Shown here: positions 34,603 through 46,077 of the stretch, piece by piece
Numbering within the stretch: the first letter of the stretch is position 1
Layout: every line of letters starts with the position of its first letter
DNA from: Carposina sasakii
Lineage: Eukaryota; Arthropoda; Insecta; Lepidoptera; Carposinidae
Assembly: GCA_014607495.2 (NCBI GenBank)
Contig: CP053155.1
Span: forward strand, 1,860,001-1,924,000
Direction: 5' to 3'
Length of the DNA: 64,000 nt
Made by a program: the position numbers and the translations under genes
The notes under the pieces: model-generated
The model's database searches: none
What the model saw: the letters and a program-made list of their open reading frames with translations, nothing else
What the model was told of the DNA's origin: nothing

Positions 34603-35798
34603 ATTATTACTGAGCTATTTTCAAAGAGGTTTCATGTTAGAAAGACAGCCGGCCATAAAATATACGAAGAGGAATACAGGAGAATTAAGATAATTAGCTG
34701 ACATAGTTGGCTTATGTAAACTCACAAAAGTGCAAAACTAAATTTACACCGCGCAATATTCTGAGGGCTTATTCTGAGTTTTTAATTCGAACTCGTTCTC
34801 GTTAACATTAGGTACGTCACAGTCAATCAATCACATTATAGCGTGATGTCGTGATGTAATAAAAATGAGGACAATGACACTACGATGGGTGCTTCACGTA
34901 AACAAACGAGTTCGAAGTCAAAACTCACACTAAGCTCTATGTACTTTCTGTACATATAAACTTGCCATGCTTTACAAAACATATTGTTACTATGTAATTG
35001 GGTTTCTTGACCGCACAATGCGACTGCAAAATGAAGTAGTATTGAAGTTTTACACGAGTATTCTACGAAACGGAATGTTAAGGATTTTGTTCAAACTTGT
35101 TACCATTAAAATCTTTGGTCCGGTCATTTAAACAAAATTATTATATATATATATATTATATAATATTATCAAACATACAAAATATACATCTGTGTTTTTG
35201 AAATGGGGTAGCTAGATCTACAGCGTGGCCAGACGTAAAAGATCAGTGACAAGTTGCTGATCGCCTGAGAGAACGTCTCTGAATAATTTCTCTTACGACA
35301 CGCAGGGAACATAGCTATATTTACCTATATATTCACGTTGAAGAGAGCTTATACAGAAATAGATGACCCATATGGAAACTGCATAACTGAACAAAAATAT
35401 AAATATTGCATAACAATGAAAAACTATTGTGTTTGGATCAATATGCGGTTCTGGCTGTATTTATTTACAGTCGGCCAGTCGGCTTTATTCGTGGAACCCT
35501 CGATATGCCAATAATAGTTACGCATTCAGCTTTCTAGCTAGGCTTTAGGTAAAACCCATATCATCGTTCACTCAACTCGGATTATTTTTTGGCTTTAGTA
35601 CCTATTACTTATAATAATTAATTTTGTAATATCATTGAATAAATTAAAATATTTGCACGCCACATTTTTTGGCGAAACCTGTCTCTGATCTAATAATGTA
35701 ATAACAACTTTTTTTGTACCATGTTGTGAGCAAATAAATAATCATGTCATTTCAAACTCAACCTAAAAAAAAAAAACAAAATCAAACCACCCTTGAAA
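34603..35798. other. Unassigned, with a family J fragment
   Basis: 35,205-35,300 holds J words (GGGGTAGCTAGATCTACAGC, GACAAGTTGCTGATCGCCTG). A short (TA)n run lies near 35,143-35,160. The rest is unassigned. Confidence 0.4.
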
Positions 35799-35986
35799 TA
35801 CAGGGTGTAACAAAAAGGGTATGTTAAGCGAGAAGCTACGTAAATAGCCCAATGTAAAGAACTTATCCACAAAATTTGAGACACGAAATCACATGTTTAT
35901 TTTTCCGGATAGTATGGAGAATTTTTAAATATCTCAGGAATTTTCATACAATCTTGAAAAATAAACGTGTGATTTCGAGTCTCAAA
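35799..35986. mobile_element. Foldback MITE, family B (copy 5, left part)
   Basis: Left arm and centre of a B element, stopping abruptly after GATTTCGAGTCTCAAA. The missing right arm is found 3.17 kb away at 39,155-39,232, on the far side of the transposon at 35,987-39,154. Confidence 0.9.
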
Positions 35987-36024
35987 GGATGATGCAAAAT
36001 CTTGGTACCCACCACCAATAGCTT
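35987..36024 (+). repeat. Left terminal inverted repeat of the transposon
   Basis: GGATGATGCAAAATCTTGGT followed by ACCCACCACCAATAG; blocks GGATGATGCAA, GGTACCC and CCAATAG recur inverted at the other end. Confidence 0.85.
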
Positions 36025-36304
36025 AGTGTAGTACGTCATTGGATAGCTCTTTGTGAGCCTAACAATAATTATTATGGCCACTAGTTCCAAATCTTAGTCC
36101 GTTCAGAAATAACAGGTACTATAACATGCCAGTTGTAGCAAGAATAGAATAACGTTTTTATTATTATTTCATAATTCACTACCCTTTTGTACATCAATAG
36201 GAGTTATGAATCATTTCCTTACCTGCCCGGGAAGGCGGGCAGGGTACCAGCGGCGGGGGACGGGGGGAAGACCGAGCGCACGCGCAAGTGTCGACCGACG
36301 CAAC

Positions 36305-36325
36305 GGATAGCTTCAGTCGTTCGTT
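36305..36325 (+). promoter_or_regulatory. Possible initiator of the transposase gene
   Basis: A TTCAGTCGTTCG motif resembles the arthropod TCAGT initiator. It lies after a GC-rich block (36,220-36,300), which differs from the AT-rich surroundings, and about 190 bases before the first ATG. No TATA box is evident. Confidence 0.25.
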
Positions 36326-36503
36326 TGTATTGTGTGTGTGACTGCGCTTCCCCGTCTTCCCGTACTATTCAGCGACTATTTACGACCATAGCATTGTTTT
36401 TGGACTCCGATAACCGTTTCTTTACGTTGACCCCGGCTTTCTCTTGGACTTTGGTGATACTTCTAACGAACTGTGAAGTGCTTTTCGAACTACTGTGAAA
36501 AAA

Positions 36504-38753
36504 ATGGAACCTGCTCGCAACTGTGTGATGTGTCGTAGAGGGTTCTACCGCGGAAGATATCAGCGTCATCTTCTGACTGATGATCTCCCAAGACTACAAC
36601 CAGAATTAGCAGCTTATATTCAAGACAATGGAGTCTTGGAGGTAAGATCATATTTTAATTACAATTAAAAGGTACCTTAGGTCTAAATGGTTGGGTCATA
36701 TGTTATCATTTATGATTGATTACACTAACTAATCATTTATTCACTTACTCGTTGCGTAAACACGCACGTGGTCATTTTATGCTTAACTATATACCCATTA
36801 TTTTGACTATTGTTATTTTTATGTTTACGTATTGGCTATTTTAAGAGGTGAACCGGTTGGTAAAATATATTGTTTATTGTTTCAGGTAGTATTTGACAAT
36901 ACGCGAAGTTTATGCCATCGATGTTGGCAAAGGGCTGAAAATGCTATCAGACCGCCTCCTATCCAAGAAGTACCCCAGGAACCACAATAACAAAATGTGG
37001 ATGCTATTCATGTTCCCGAGTATTCAAGAGCACCAAACACACCGAGGCACTGTATATTTCACAACTGTCAAAACACAACTCGTTACAGGATCCCGAAAGT
37101 TGTAAAGATACATACATTTTGTGAGTATAGGATTTACATTCCCGACGGTGCAAGAGTGTGTCAAGAGCACCTCCAAAATAATAATTGGGCTGAACTACCC
37201 CAGAATTGTCTCGTGACTCATGACTTTAATGCAGCGCAGTTTAGTCACATTTGTGACATGATGAGAAATGCTTTGCAACACGGTTCTAGGTTGGATTTTA
37301 ATGCCAGAGGTGCGTTATCCGATGAAGAGATGCATTTTTGGACCGGACGAAATAACGAACAATTCGATTCCATATTAGAGCAAACACCCTCACTAATCCA
37401 AGGATGCAGAAATCCTAGAACTGCACTGGGTATATATCTGACAAAACTGCGAACCGGTGATTCCAATCAAAGGCTTGCAAGTTTATTTAATATGACAAGA
37501 CAAAACCTAGAGCGGCTAATAAAAAAAGCACGAGATTGTCTTACCGAGGAATATGTAGTTCTTCATCTAGGAATGGACCACGTTACAAGAAATAACATCA
37601 AAGAAAGGAACCTTACTATACCAAGAGCAATATATGGAGACGATGAAAACTCGAAGGCAATTATAATATGCGACGGAACATACATTTATATTCATAAAAG
37701 TGCCAACTTCCTGTTTCAGCGACAGTCATATAGCTTACACAAGTTTCAAAATCTGTTAAAGCCTTTCTTGATAGTATGCACAGATGGATACATCATTGAT
37801 GTAAAGGGACCATACGCAGCCACGAAGACAGATGCTAACATTATGAGCAGCATTATGAACAACAATGAAAATCCGATTCATATTTTGTTGGAACCTAACG
37901 ATGTATTTATATTGGATCGCGGATTTAGAGATAGCCTTGGTAACATAGAAGCTTGTGGCTATGAATACCATGTTCCACCATCAAAGGACAGAGCAGAATC
38001 TCAACTGACTACCGAACAAGCTAACGAATCTCGAATGGTTACCATGTGCGGTGGGTAGTGGAAGTGGTTAACGGCAGATTCAAGCGAGATTTCAAACTGT
38101 TACGCCAAAAATATTTCAATAAGGCATTGCGAAGTATGTTCAATGATTTTAAAATAGCTGCCGCTATTTTGAACCATTTCCATCAACCAATCGTAGACAA
38201 CCAATACGCCGATATGATTATAGAACAAATAAGATTGAAGTTAGATACGCCTAATATTTTATATAATTATGTCGAAAGGAAAAGATTAAATCAAAGAAGA
38301 GCTGATTTTGTGAGGTTAGAAGCTAATGATGTAGAATTCCCAAGATACACTGAAGAGGAAGTTATTTTATTGGCGTTAGGGACATATCAAATAAAGCTTG
38401 CGAGATCTTACTGCAGTGAGCATCTACAGAATGGAATATACACAATAGAGATTTATAGACAAAATGCACTTAAAGATTTGCCTGACTATGGTATAAATGA
38501 AAATTCTTCGCTCATGCGCGGTCGTATCCAATCTCGACATATTCGAGCAAGAATATATTATTGTTACATTTTAATCAACAATAATAACAATACCATCTCT
38601 GAATACTACTGTACATGCCTGACTGGGCGACGTACTGTAGGTACCTGTGCTCACATCGTGTCCATCGTGTGGTACCTAGGATACGCCAGGCACGAGGGAT
38701 TTGTAGCCCCTGCCTTATTCCTTAATGATGTCTTACTAGATGAGGATCTGTAA
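36504..38753 (+). pseudogene. DDE_Tnp_4-like transposase with SWIM finger, disrupted
   Basis: Exon 1 (36,504-36,641, 46 codons, ATG preceded by AAAA) ends at a GTAAGATC donor. Exon 2 starts at 36,886 after TTGTTTCAG in the same phase. Exon 1 has a Cys-x2-Cys pair and the start of exon 2 another (L-C-H-R-C-W), a spacing like a ZAD-type zinc domain. Next comes a Cys/His cluster (H-C-x4-C, then C, R-V-C-x2-H-L), a helix-turn-helix-like stretch (T-G-D-S-N-Q-R-L-A-S-L-F-N-M-T), and the catalytic core: I-I-C-D-G-T-Y, I-L-D-R-G-F-R-D-S and V-V-E-V-V-N-G-R-F-K. The C-terminus has a SWIM finger, Y-Y-C-T-C...G-T-C-A-H (CxC-x9-CxH). Lesions: TAA in frame at 36,988 and a frame change at about 38,043, between the second Asp and the Glu. 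Full frame is roughly 670 codons. Confidence 0.85.
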
Positions 38754-39108
38754 TATTTTATTTCATTTTGTTATCATTAATTATTTCGTTTTCATTTGTT
38801 TTGTTTCATATTGAAAGCATTTTATTTCATTTGTAATCATTGCATATTGTAAACTTACTTATTAAGCTTCGTTGCGGCTGTTGCTTCTTTTGTACATAAT
38901 CAATGGTAAAAAGGAAACGTACAAAGGAAATCATAATCGTATTTTATTTCATTTTCTTAAGGTTTATTTTCATTTTTTATTAAAGGAAAATCCATATTAC
39001 CCTGATATTATATTAGGCTGGCAATCAGATCTGACTACAAATCAAGACAGGCGCCATACTTATTCATATTCTATAAGATAATACCTTTTCAATGATATAT
39101 CACACATC

Positions 39109-39154
39109 ACTATTGGAGCGGGTACCAGATTTCATACAATCTCTTGCATCATCC
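39109..39154 (-). repeat. Right terminal inverted repeat of the transposon
   Basis: CTATTGGAGCGGGTACCAGA, an 11-base insertion, then CTTGCATCATCC. Inverse of the left TIR apart from the insertion. Confidence 0.85.
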
Positions 39155-39232
39155 ATGCAGTGGATATGTTCTCGACAGTGGGCTATTTACGTAGCTTTTC
39201 GCTAAACATACCCTTTTGTTACACCCTGTATA
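39155..39232. mobile_element. Foldback MITE, family B (copy 5, right part)
   Basis: Resumes at TGGATATGTTCTCGACAGTG and runs to GTTACACCCTGTA. It completes the element begun at 35,799. Confidence 0.9.
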
Positions 39233-39394
39233 AGTCACGTAAGCTAAAGAAAACAAAGCAACATCTCTTACCTGAATGCCGGAAAAGTTAACCGTGGTCT
39301 ACAACATGCATTTCATTGTTCTGTAGTTTTAAGATTGTTGATTTAGATTTTTTACGTATATATACATACAGCACCTTCTAATAATGGGGGGGGG

Positions 39395-39530
39395 TTCGAT
39401 TTCAGTCACGGGCCTGTACCACTGAATTTATTTCATACACTGCCCATCGGACTATGCGGAGAAGGAATAGAGAGTGCATCTGTTTTGCGCACACACTTGT
39501 GCACTATAATATCTGCTGCGCGCGATTATT
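39395..39530 (-). repeat. Family S SINE fragment
   Basis: TTCGATTTCAGTCACGGGCC and ATCTGTTTTGCGCACACACTTG match parts of the SINE at 172-560, with a deletion between. Confidence 0.5.
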
Positions 39531-39879
39531 TTTTTACTCGCACCCGCCGTACTGCCGGAAATATGGAAAAATGCAGTAATACGGAGCAAGTAAAGTTGAA
39601 ACTTAAAAAAATTAACTAAAGAAATAGGTACATACGTGAAGTATATATTTAACTTCAAATTATTCCGCACCAAAAAGGAAAAATGGAAACAAAACCAGCA
39701 GCTAACATGGCCGCAAAACATAAATTTTAATTAGAGAGCTTAAATTAAAAAGGTAAGCGAAAACTTGGAGATGTAATTTTGGGTAATTAATTTAGAAAGA
39801 AACAAAGAGTTTTTGTGTACCTATTATTTCCACCATGTTCTGTTAATTCATTTGAGTTCTATCAAATATAAAAACGGCC

Positions 39880-40150
39880 CATGTACATGCTGCTGTTGTG
39901 CTATCCTGTGCTGATGCGGGGCTTGACCAGAATACATCAGCTGCATCTCCTTCGGTACATATCGTAAGAGTCGACAAAGGAACTCAGGATGAGCTAGCAA
40001 CTTGTCACTGATCTAAATCATTTACGTTGAATGAAAATTTAAAAAGAGAAAGAAAACTGCTAAACTTCTAAGCTAAACGTGGCGGTATAATCTCCTTTGT
40101 GAACGTACAGTTCTGGCTACACCATTTTTGGAAACACAGGCGTGTATGTG
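39880..40150. repeat. Family J repeat, longest copy
   Basis: Includes AGCTGCATCTCCTTCGGTAC, GAGTCGACAAAGG, GCTAGCAACTTGTCACTGAT, CTAAACGTGGCGG and ACGTACAGTTCTGGCTACAC. Fragments of it are scattered through the window. Class unknown, non-coding. Confidence 0.55.
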
Positions 40151-40346
40151 TGAAAAGGAAAATTTGCAAGATTTTAGCTAAAGCTATTGGTATGAAATGG
40201 AATGTTGTTTTAAGATTTCTGACATACTTGTACTCGTAGTGCCACTATATAAGAAATGTCACTTGAACTTGAGTTCGTACAGGTTTTAACTGATAGAAAT
40301 AATTCGGCAATCATTTTCAGCCATGAGAGGTCCACTGTTGAACATA

Positions 40347-40686
40347 AAAATTCAAAATCATTTATTCGTCATTAACAACTTGTTTGTCGATGGTCTTTTT
40401 ATGTTACTTTCTAAGTTCGCACCCCAAAATGAAACCGCTACCAAACAAAAAAAGGAGGTGAATTTGAACAACCTAAAAAAATAAATCGCAAAGCTTTTGC
40501 TTTGGCAACGGTCACCACTCCAAGGTGCGATTTCTTACGGTCTGTCAGGCATAAGTTGGCGATTCGGGGCTTAATAGCCACCAACGTGGAGCTAATAAGA
40601 GTTAAGGTCGCCTAAAGATCAAATCCAGGAGAACTGCTAGACAGTTCTTCTTTATGGCAAAACCAACATTAGGTCTGATACACCTC
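40347..40686 (-). repeat. Jockey-type LINE 3' tail (reverse)
   Basis: Reverse complement of 43,988-44,335 over about 340 bases. In LINE orientation it ends AATAAATGATTTTGAATTTT, a typical 3' terminus. Together with the forward copy it makes an inverted pair, but the two are separate insertions. Confidence 0.75.
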
Positions 40687-42782
40687 TAATTCTACTATTA
40701 CTGTTACACTATTTCAGTGAAGTGTCATTGCAAGGAAACTACCAGCGACACAGTCAAATCCAAATAACATAGGCTTAGAATCATATAATAGACCAAATTA
40801 TTTTACGTACAATATATCAATGAAGCCTACCCCTTTGTGAACTTCCGTAAACTGAGTCATAAAATTAAGCTGGATGAAACATTACGAGCTGACGTAGATC
40901 TACCAACTTATCTGTGCAGTGGCAAAAAAAGGAACTATGTCCATGAAATATTATTCGGTTTGGCGACACCGCGGCGACAGTGTCGACATTCCTAATTCAC
41001 AGATATATTGGTGGGACAGTTACCTACACAGTGTATACCAACGTTCAATATTATTCCAGCGACAATAATTAATATTTCATGTCATATTTCACAAACGAAG
41101 GAAGCGTGAAATGTACGAGTATTGTCATTGGCTCGTTTATGTATTTTAATTATGATGTAGGTATAGGCTAAAGCTTGAAGCTGACTGACAGATACCAAGA
41201 GATAATTTATTACTGCGTTTTTTTATGGTCGGTTATAAACCTAAGGTAAAGAAGACAATAAAATCTTTATATGAAATATACCTACATAAGAGTCTTTGAC
41301 TGTGTTATTGCACAAATACCGTCTAAGAGTGTTACAAGTGTTACATCTACAGCATCAATTGATGGTAAAAATGGGTGAGTCCACGTCGATCGATCGTTTC
41401 TAGAAGAATTAATGCTACTTACCAATGACCTTTGATCAACCGATGCATGCGATCTACAATCGATCAATCGACTAGTCGATCGAGGTTGACCGATGTCGTG
41501 GTTCAATGATCGACCTAGATGATTGGTCTAGTACTCGTAAAACCCAGAGAAAGCAAACAATGAGCTATCACTGCTTTCAATCCATATTACCATAACGGGA
41601 CCCAAAATATTCCGTCTTGAAAAGAAAGAATTTTTTTATTCAATAACTGATGTCGGGACTTTGGTAGGCTTTATTAGTTTGTTTAATGGAGTTTGACTCT
41701 TTTGATATTTCGTGAGTCTTTTGATCTTAAAATGAGAGGTTAGTCTTACGGATCTTTGATTTAAGGCGTAATAATTTTTTCAGTTCGTTTTCAAGAGAAA
41801 ATTAGGGGAGTTGGATTTTCTGGTTAATTTACGCGATTTCTCAATTTATCGAATGATGTTATTTTACCATGATTTTTATATTTTAGATACAAACCGAACA
41901 TAATTTTCTGTTAATACTGCTTTGTTTTAATATGTATACCTGGGTGTAAGTGAACTTTTTACGTTCCGTAAGGCTACCTTCCCACCAGAGAAGTGGCAAT
42001 GCTCCCATCATATTGTATATAAAAATTCATTGGTCCAATATGATTGGTGGATATGATCCTTAGCAACGTAGCCTAGCACTTCTATAGTGGAAAGGAACAG
42101 CTAACGCTATCGTTACGCCAGCAAAATGTACCCAATACCTTCTAAAACCTTTATAAATTAACGTTGCATCGAATACCCACTGATTTTTTTATTTATTTGA
42201 TAGTTTTAACACGGCTTTGGATAATAAAAGAATATATAGATACTTTCTGCAATGAGTAGATGTATAGAATGGCAAGATGAAATCACCAGACGTGCCAAGA
42301 TTGGCTTCCGTCCGTGACCAGACAGCCTCCTGATCTATATCCTCCACAGATTTATCTCATAAATACGGGAATAAGGGTCGCTATTTCACTCATTTATGGA
42401 GTCAATGGGGGAATTAGCGTTGGTTTACTTTCGTACGCTAAATTCTGTGTTTCCCTTTATGGTGTTATAAATAGGCTTAAAAACTGGTAGGTCAAATTAA
42501 AAAAATTAAAAGCATTAAAAATAAATAGAAGTTTCATATAAATAGATCTGGTGGTGGTTTGAAATAGCGGTGCGATAAACTTTCTTAGGTTTTATATCGT
42601 GATATACTAGTTTATTACAAAAGAATTAAACAACATGTTTAAGGATAAACATTGACTGAAATTGATAAATTTTTCACAATTTTTTGTAAAGTTAGTTATA
42701 TTGTTGGGCATCAGGACAGGCAAGGGCGTTTAGATAATTTTATCTAAATATTGTCATAAGTAAATTTCAGAAAATTCGAAAA
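40687..42782. other. Unassigned 2.1-kb stretch
   Basis: No exon or window-wide repeat recognised. 41,380-41,520 is rich in TCGAT/GATCGA words (for example ATCGATCAATCGACTAGTCG). Confidence 0.4.
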
Positions 42783-44335
42783 AATGACTGATGTGCACAA
42801 AATAAATACAAGAGATAAGAACAGACTTGTTGCTCATGTGTCCCGTCTCCGCAAAGTCTGTAAATCATTCATGGGTTAATTTATACTTTTCTACAACAAG
42901 CAGTGACGGATTTACCAGCAGGCTGAGTAGGCTCGAGCCTAGGGCGGCAGATTTTGGGGGCGGCAAATTTGGGGAACGATTTTTTTTTTTTACCTCATAG
43001 AATATTTTTCTATGACGGTTTTCTGATGTCTTACAGATAGAAGTCTGCAACAAATTTTGTCGATGACTTTTCTCTCTCACTTGTCATTGCACATTCCGAG
43101 AGTAGCAAACTTCCATATTCTAGAGTAAAACAGCTAGTTCGCCGCCCCTCAAGCAGTGATCGGCCTCGCGCCTCTGCGCCCTTTGCCCACACTTCTTATG
43201 AGTGAAAAGAGCGCAATTGTAAAAAATATGCCCCTCTTCCCACTAACAACCCATACATGCCAGTCTTACTACTGGTTGGAGGCTACGAACTGGATGGTTT
43301 GTATATAATGTTTCGATTTTTATTAGAATATAATGCATAAATTTAGTGAATAATTTTACCGATTTCAATCTTATGTATCGACTATTATGTGTTTCACATG
43401 CACTAGTAGCTTCAGAAAATTCGATTGGAATTTAAAAAAAATCTTGAACAGTAATATAGCATACATTACCCCGCCCCTACATGATTGAGCTTCGATTAGC
43501 TCAAAATATACCGAAAAATTATTTTACGTGCAATTTCAACGAAATTGTTGCATTGTAAAAATAATGTATGATATGACAATTGTTGAGGCAAGGGCGGCAA
43601 AAACTATTCAGCCTATACCTTGAAAATTTGTAAATCCGCCACTGACAACAAGCTTCCAGATACACTCAAAGGGCTACCTATCTGTAAATTTAAAAACATT
43701 GTGAAGAAAAAACTTTGCATGAAAGAATATTATACAGTATTAGAATATTTAAATGATAGCGAGCCATGGAAGTGAATTGTTCTAGCATCCCCAAGTTACG
43801 CAATCTATGTTTTACTTTTATATTTAGCTTAGTAGCTATAGTTAATATGTATTGGTGAATGTGACCAGAAGCGCTATAGTGTATCACGCGTGACTTCTTC
43901 ATTCTAATATTATTACCAGCTATAGGTATTATATATTTAAGTTCTGAATGCCACGTTTGCTCTTCTGTTCGCATTTTACCGTCGAATCATGCGGTGTATC
44001 AGACCTAATGTTGGTTTTGCCATAAAGGAGAACTGTCTAGCAGCTCTCCTGGATTTCGTCTTTAGACGACCTTAACTCTTATTAGCTCCATGTTGGTGGC
44101 TATTAAGCCCCGAATCGCCAACTTATGCCTGACAGACCGTAACAAATCACACCTTGGGGTGGTGACCGTTGCCAAAGCAAAAGCTTTGCGATTTTTTTTG
44201 GTTGTTTAAATGCACCTCCTTTTTGTTTGGTAGCGGTTTCATTTTGGGGTGCAAACATAGAAAGTAACATATAAAAAGACAAGCAACAAACAAGTTGTTA
44301 ATGCTTTCATGTAGAATAAATGATTTTGAATTTTA
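42783..44335 (+). pseudogene. Jockey-type LINE ORF2 tail and 3' UTR, split by a hAT element
   Basis: Frames on either side of the insert at 42,901-43,644 join into one LINE C-terminus: H-K-I-N-T-R-D-K-N-R-L-V-A before, and K-L-P-D-T-L-K-G-L-P with K-E-Y-Y-T-V-L-E-Y-L-N-D after, ending at TGA near 43,773. An in-frame TAA lies just before the insert. A 560-base 3' UTR ends in AATAAATGATTTTGAATTTT. The copy is 5'-truncated (no RT domain). Confidence 0.8.
42893..43652. mobile_element. Non-autonomous hAT element with exact 8-bp TSD
   Basis: The element is 42,901-43,644 (744 bp). Ends CAGTGACGGATTTAC and GTAAATCCGCCACTG are inverted with two or three mismatches. ACAACAAG is duplicated exactly at 42,893-42,900 and 43,645-43,652. 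Subterminal GGGCGGCA/TGCCGCCC-like words occur on both sides. No transposase is encoded. CAGTGGCGGATTT-type ends are typical of hAT elements. Confidence 0.9.
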
Positions 44336-44879
44336 AAGCAAATTCCAAATCCTTGGCTATCTGAGTTACGAAAGAAAACATATTGCGCCAATCCCATATA
44401 TAATATACAAAATATAAATAGGGCAGTAAAATGATAACGTTGAAATCTTAAAATATTATTATTAGGGGATTATTACGTCACCTTCAATCACTTATTTCGT
44501 TCTTCTCGTTCGATATCAAACGTATGAAAAATTAAAAAAATCTTCCACCCAATGCTCAGCATTCATGACCGTTTCACAGTATCTGGTAGTCGACTTCTCC
44601 AGTTAACGACCCTGTTTATGTTGTCGAGATTTAATGGCGTTCCTTACGAGATGTGTTACTCAATTAACAGATTACTTCTAGTAGGAAAACATTTTGTTTT
44701 ACGATTAATTTATTAAATGGATTTAGTTAATTTGTTCAATTGGAAGGAGAATAGAGAAAAAGTTATTAGTATTATTTAAGAACTTTATGTACCATAACTT
44801 TACTATTTGTAGCGCTGTTAGTTTGCTCAACAAGTAGATTTAAAAAAAATTCTGAACGAAAAATTTTGTAGGTTAACTT
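44336..44879. other. Unassigned AT-rich stretch
   Basis: No feature supported. Confidence 0.35.
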
Positions 44880-45000
44880 ATTCAAAATTGAAATAATTTA
44901 TTCGACATTATAGCATACACAAACTTATTTGTCGATTGTCATTTTTTTATTATGTTACCTCTAAAATGAATACGCTACCAAATACAAAAAGGTAAATTTG
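44880..45000 (-). repeat. Third, diverged LINE tail
   Basis: AATTTATTCGACATTATAGC...ACTTATTTGTCGATTGTC...CGCTACCAAATACAAAAAGG follows the outer 120 bases of the tail at 40,347-40,686. Confidence 0.55.
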
Positions 45001-45656
45001 AACAAAAACTAAAGGTTGGCAATTAACTAATAATATTAGCTGCTCATTTGACATCGTCACTGAAGGATTGAACTTAAATGAACTATATAGTATTTAAACC
45101 AAATTTAAACCCATGTTTTCGTAATATACTACTATTTCTAAAGCCAATTTTTAAATCTGAAATGCAGCACGTCGGACATATTTGCGATATAAAACGGATT
45201 TTGCTGACCGTCTTGGAGCTCCATTGTGCATTTGAACATTTCCAGAACCTTTTCTATAAGTCATATAATTTTAATAAATCTGTAACTAAGTTTGTTTGTA
45301 CGTATGTTGGAGATATAGCAGTAAAATAATTTGGGAACTTTTGAGAGCGAATAGAATCCAAATCGATACTTGAAACAATTATTATAAAATTATTAATAAA
45401 GAATTAAGAATTATTGTCTATCTGTATATTTTTTCCCGCATAACGAAAACTACAGGATGAAATTGAATGTTTAACTTAAAAACTGGTGAATGTTTTATCC
45501 AAACACGATATTTCAAACCGGAAATATTTATAAAAGTATTAATTTTTTTTCGTGATTTATGAAGAGGAAATCAACTAACATATTATTCTGCAGTCCACGC
45601 GGACAAAGTCGAAGACAACAGCTAGTGTGCAATAAATCATGTGAATTCTTCCGTTC
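45001..45656. other. Unassigned, ends in a D-like fragment
   Basis: A frame at 45,078-45,329 (+) has no recognisable domain. CAGTCCACGCGGACAAAGTC at 45,592 resembles one end of repeat families D/I. Confidence 0.35.
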
Positions 45657-45922
45657 TACAGGGTGTAACAAAAAGGGTATGTTAAGCGAAAAGCTTTGTG
45701 AAGAGCCTACTATAGAAAACCTCTCTTTAAAATTTGAGACTCGAAATCACATGTTTATTTTTCCCAATAGTATGGAGAATTTTTAAATATCTCAGGAATT
45801 TTCATACAATCTTGAAAAATAAACATGTGATTTCGAGTCTCAAATTTTGTGGATAGGTTCACTATAGTGGGCTACTCACATAGCTTTTCGCTTAACATAC
45901 CCTTTTTGTTACATCCTGTATA
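45657..45922. mobile_element. Foldback MITE, family B (copy 6)
   Basis: Well-preserved palindrome, TACAGGGTGTAACAAAAAGG to GTTACATCCTGTA. Confidence 0.85.
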
Positions 45923-46077
45923 TACGAGTATAACATTGCAGTGAAATTCTAAAGATCCCAGATATTATTAGGGACAGCTTTTGTTGCATAAAATACTACT
46001 ACTATATTAAAAATTAATAGAAGAAAAGGACACGTACAGGACGTCAGGCAAAATACTGAAAAAGTACCATTACCTAT

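Larger units (their letters stand above)
35987..39154 (+). mobile_element. TIR DNA transposon with DDE_4/SWIM transposase gene
   Basis: A 3,168-bp insert inside a family B MITE. The left end reads GGATGATGCAAAATCTTGGT ACCC and then CCAATAG; the right end is its inverse (GGGTACC, then TTGCATCATCC) with about 11 extra bases inside the right TIR. Joining the MITE flanks restores the normal MITE spacing with at most 1 bp duplicated, so no clear TSD. It contains one spliced transposase-like gene on the plus strand with two lesions. No other ORF of note. The superfamily is not certain: a HARBI/ISL2EU-like relationship is inferred from the DDE_Tnp_4-like core only. Confidence 0.85.

Noticed and set aside
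36893..37105. 70-codon plus-strand frame inside the transposon
   Set aside because: Out of phase with the spliced transposase frame, which has motif support.
40347..44335. A 4-kb transposon with 340-bp inverted ends
   Set aside because: The arms are 3' tails of two LINE copies in opposite orientation; one is attached to LINE coding sequence and both end in AATAAATGATTTTGAATT.
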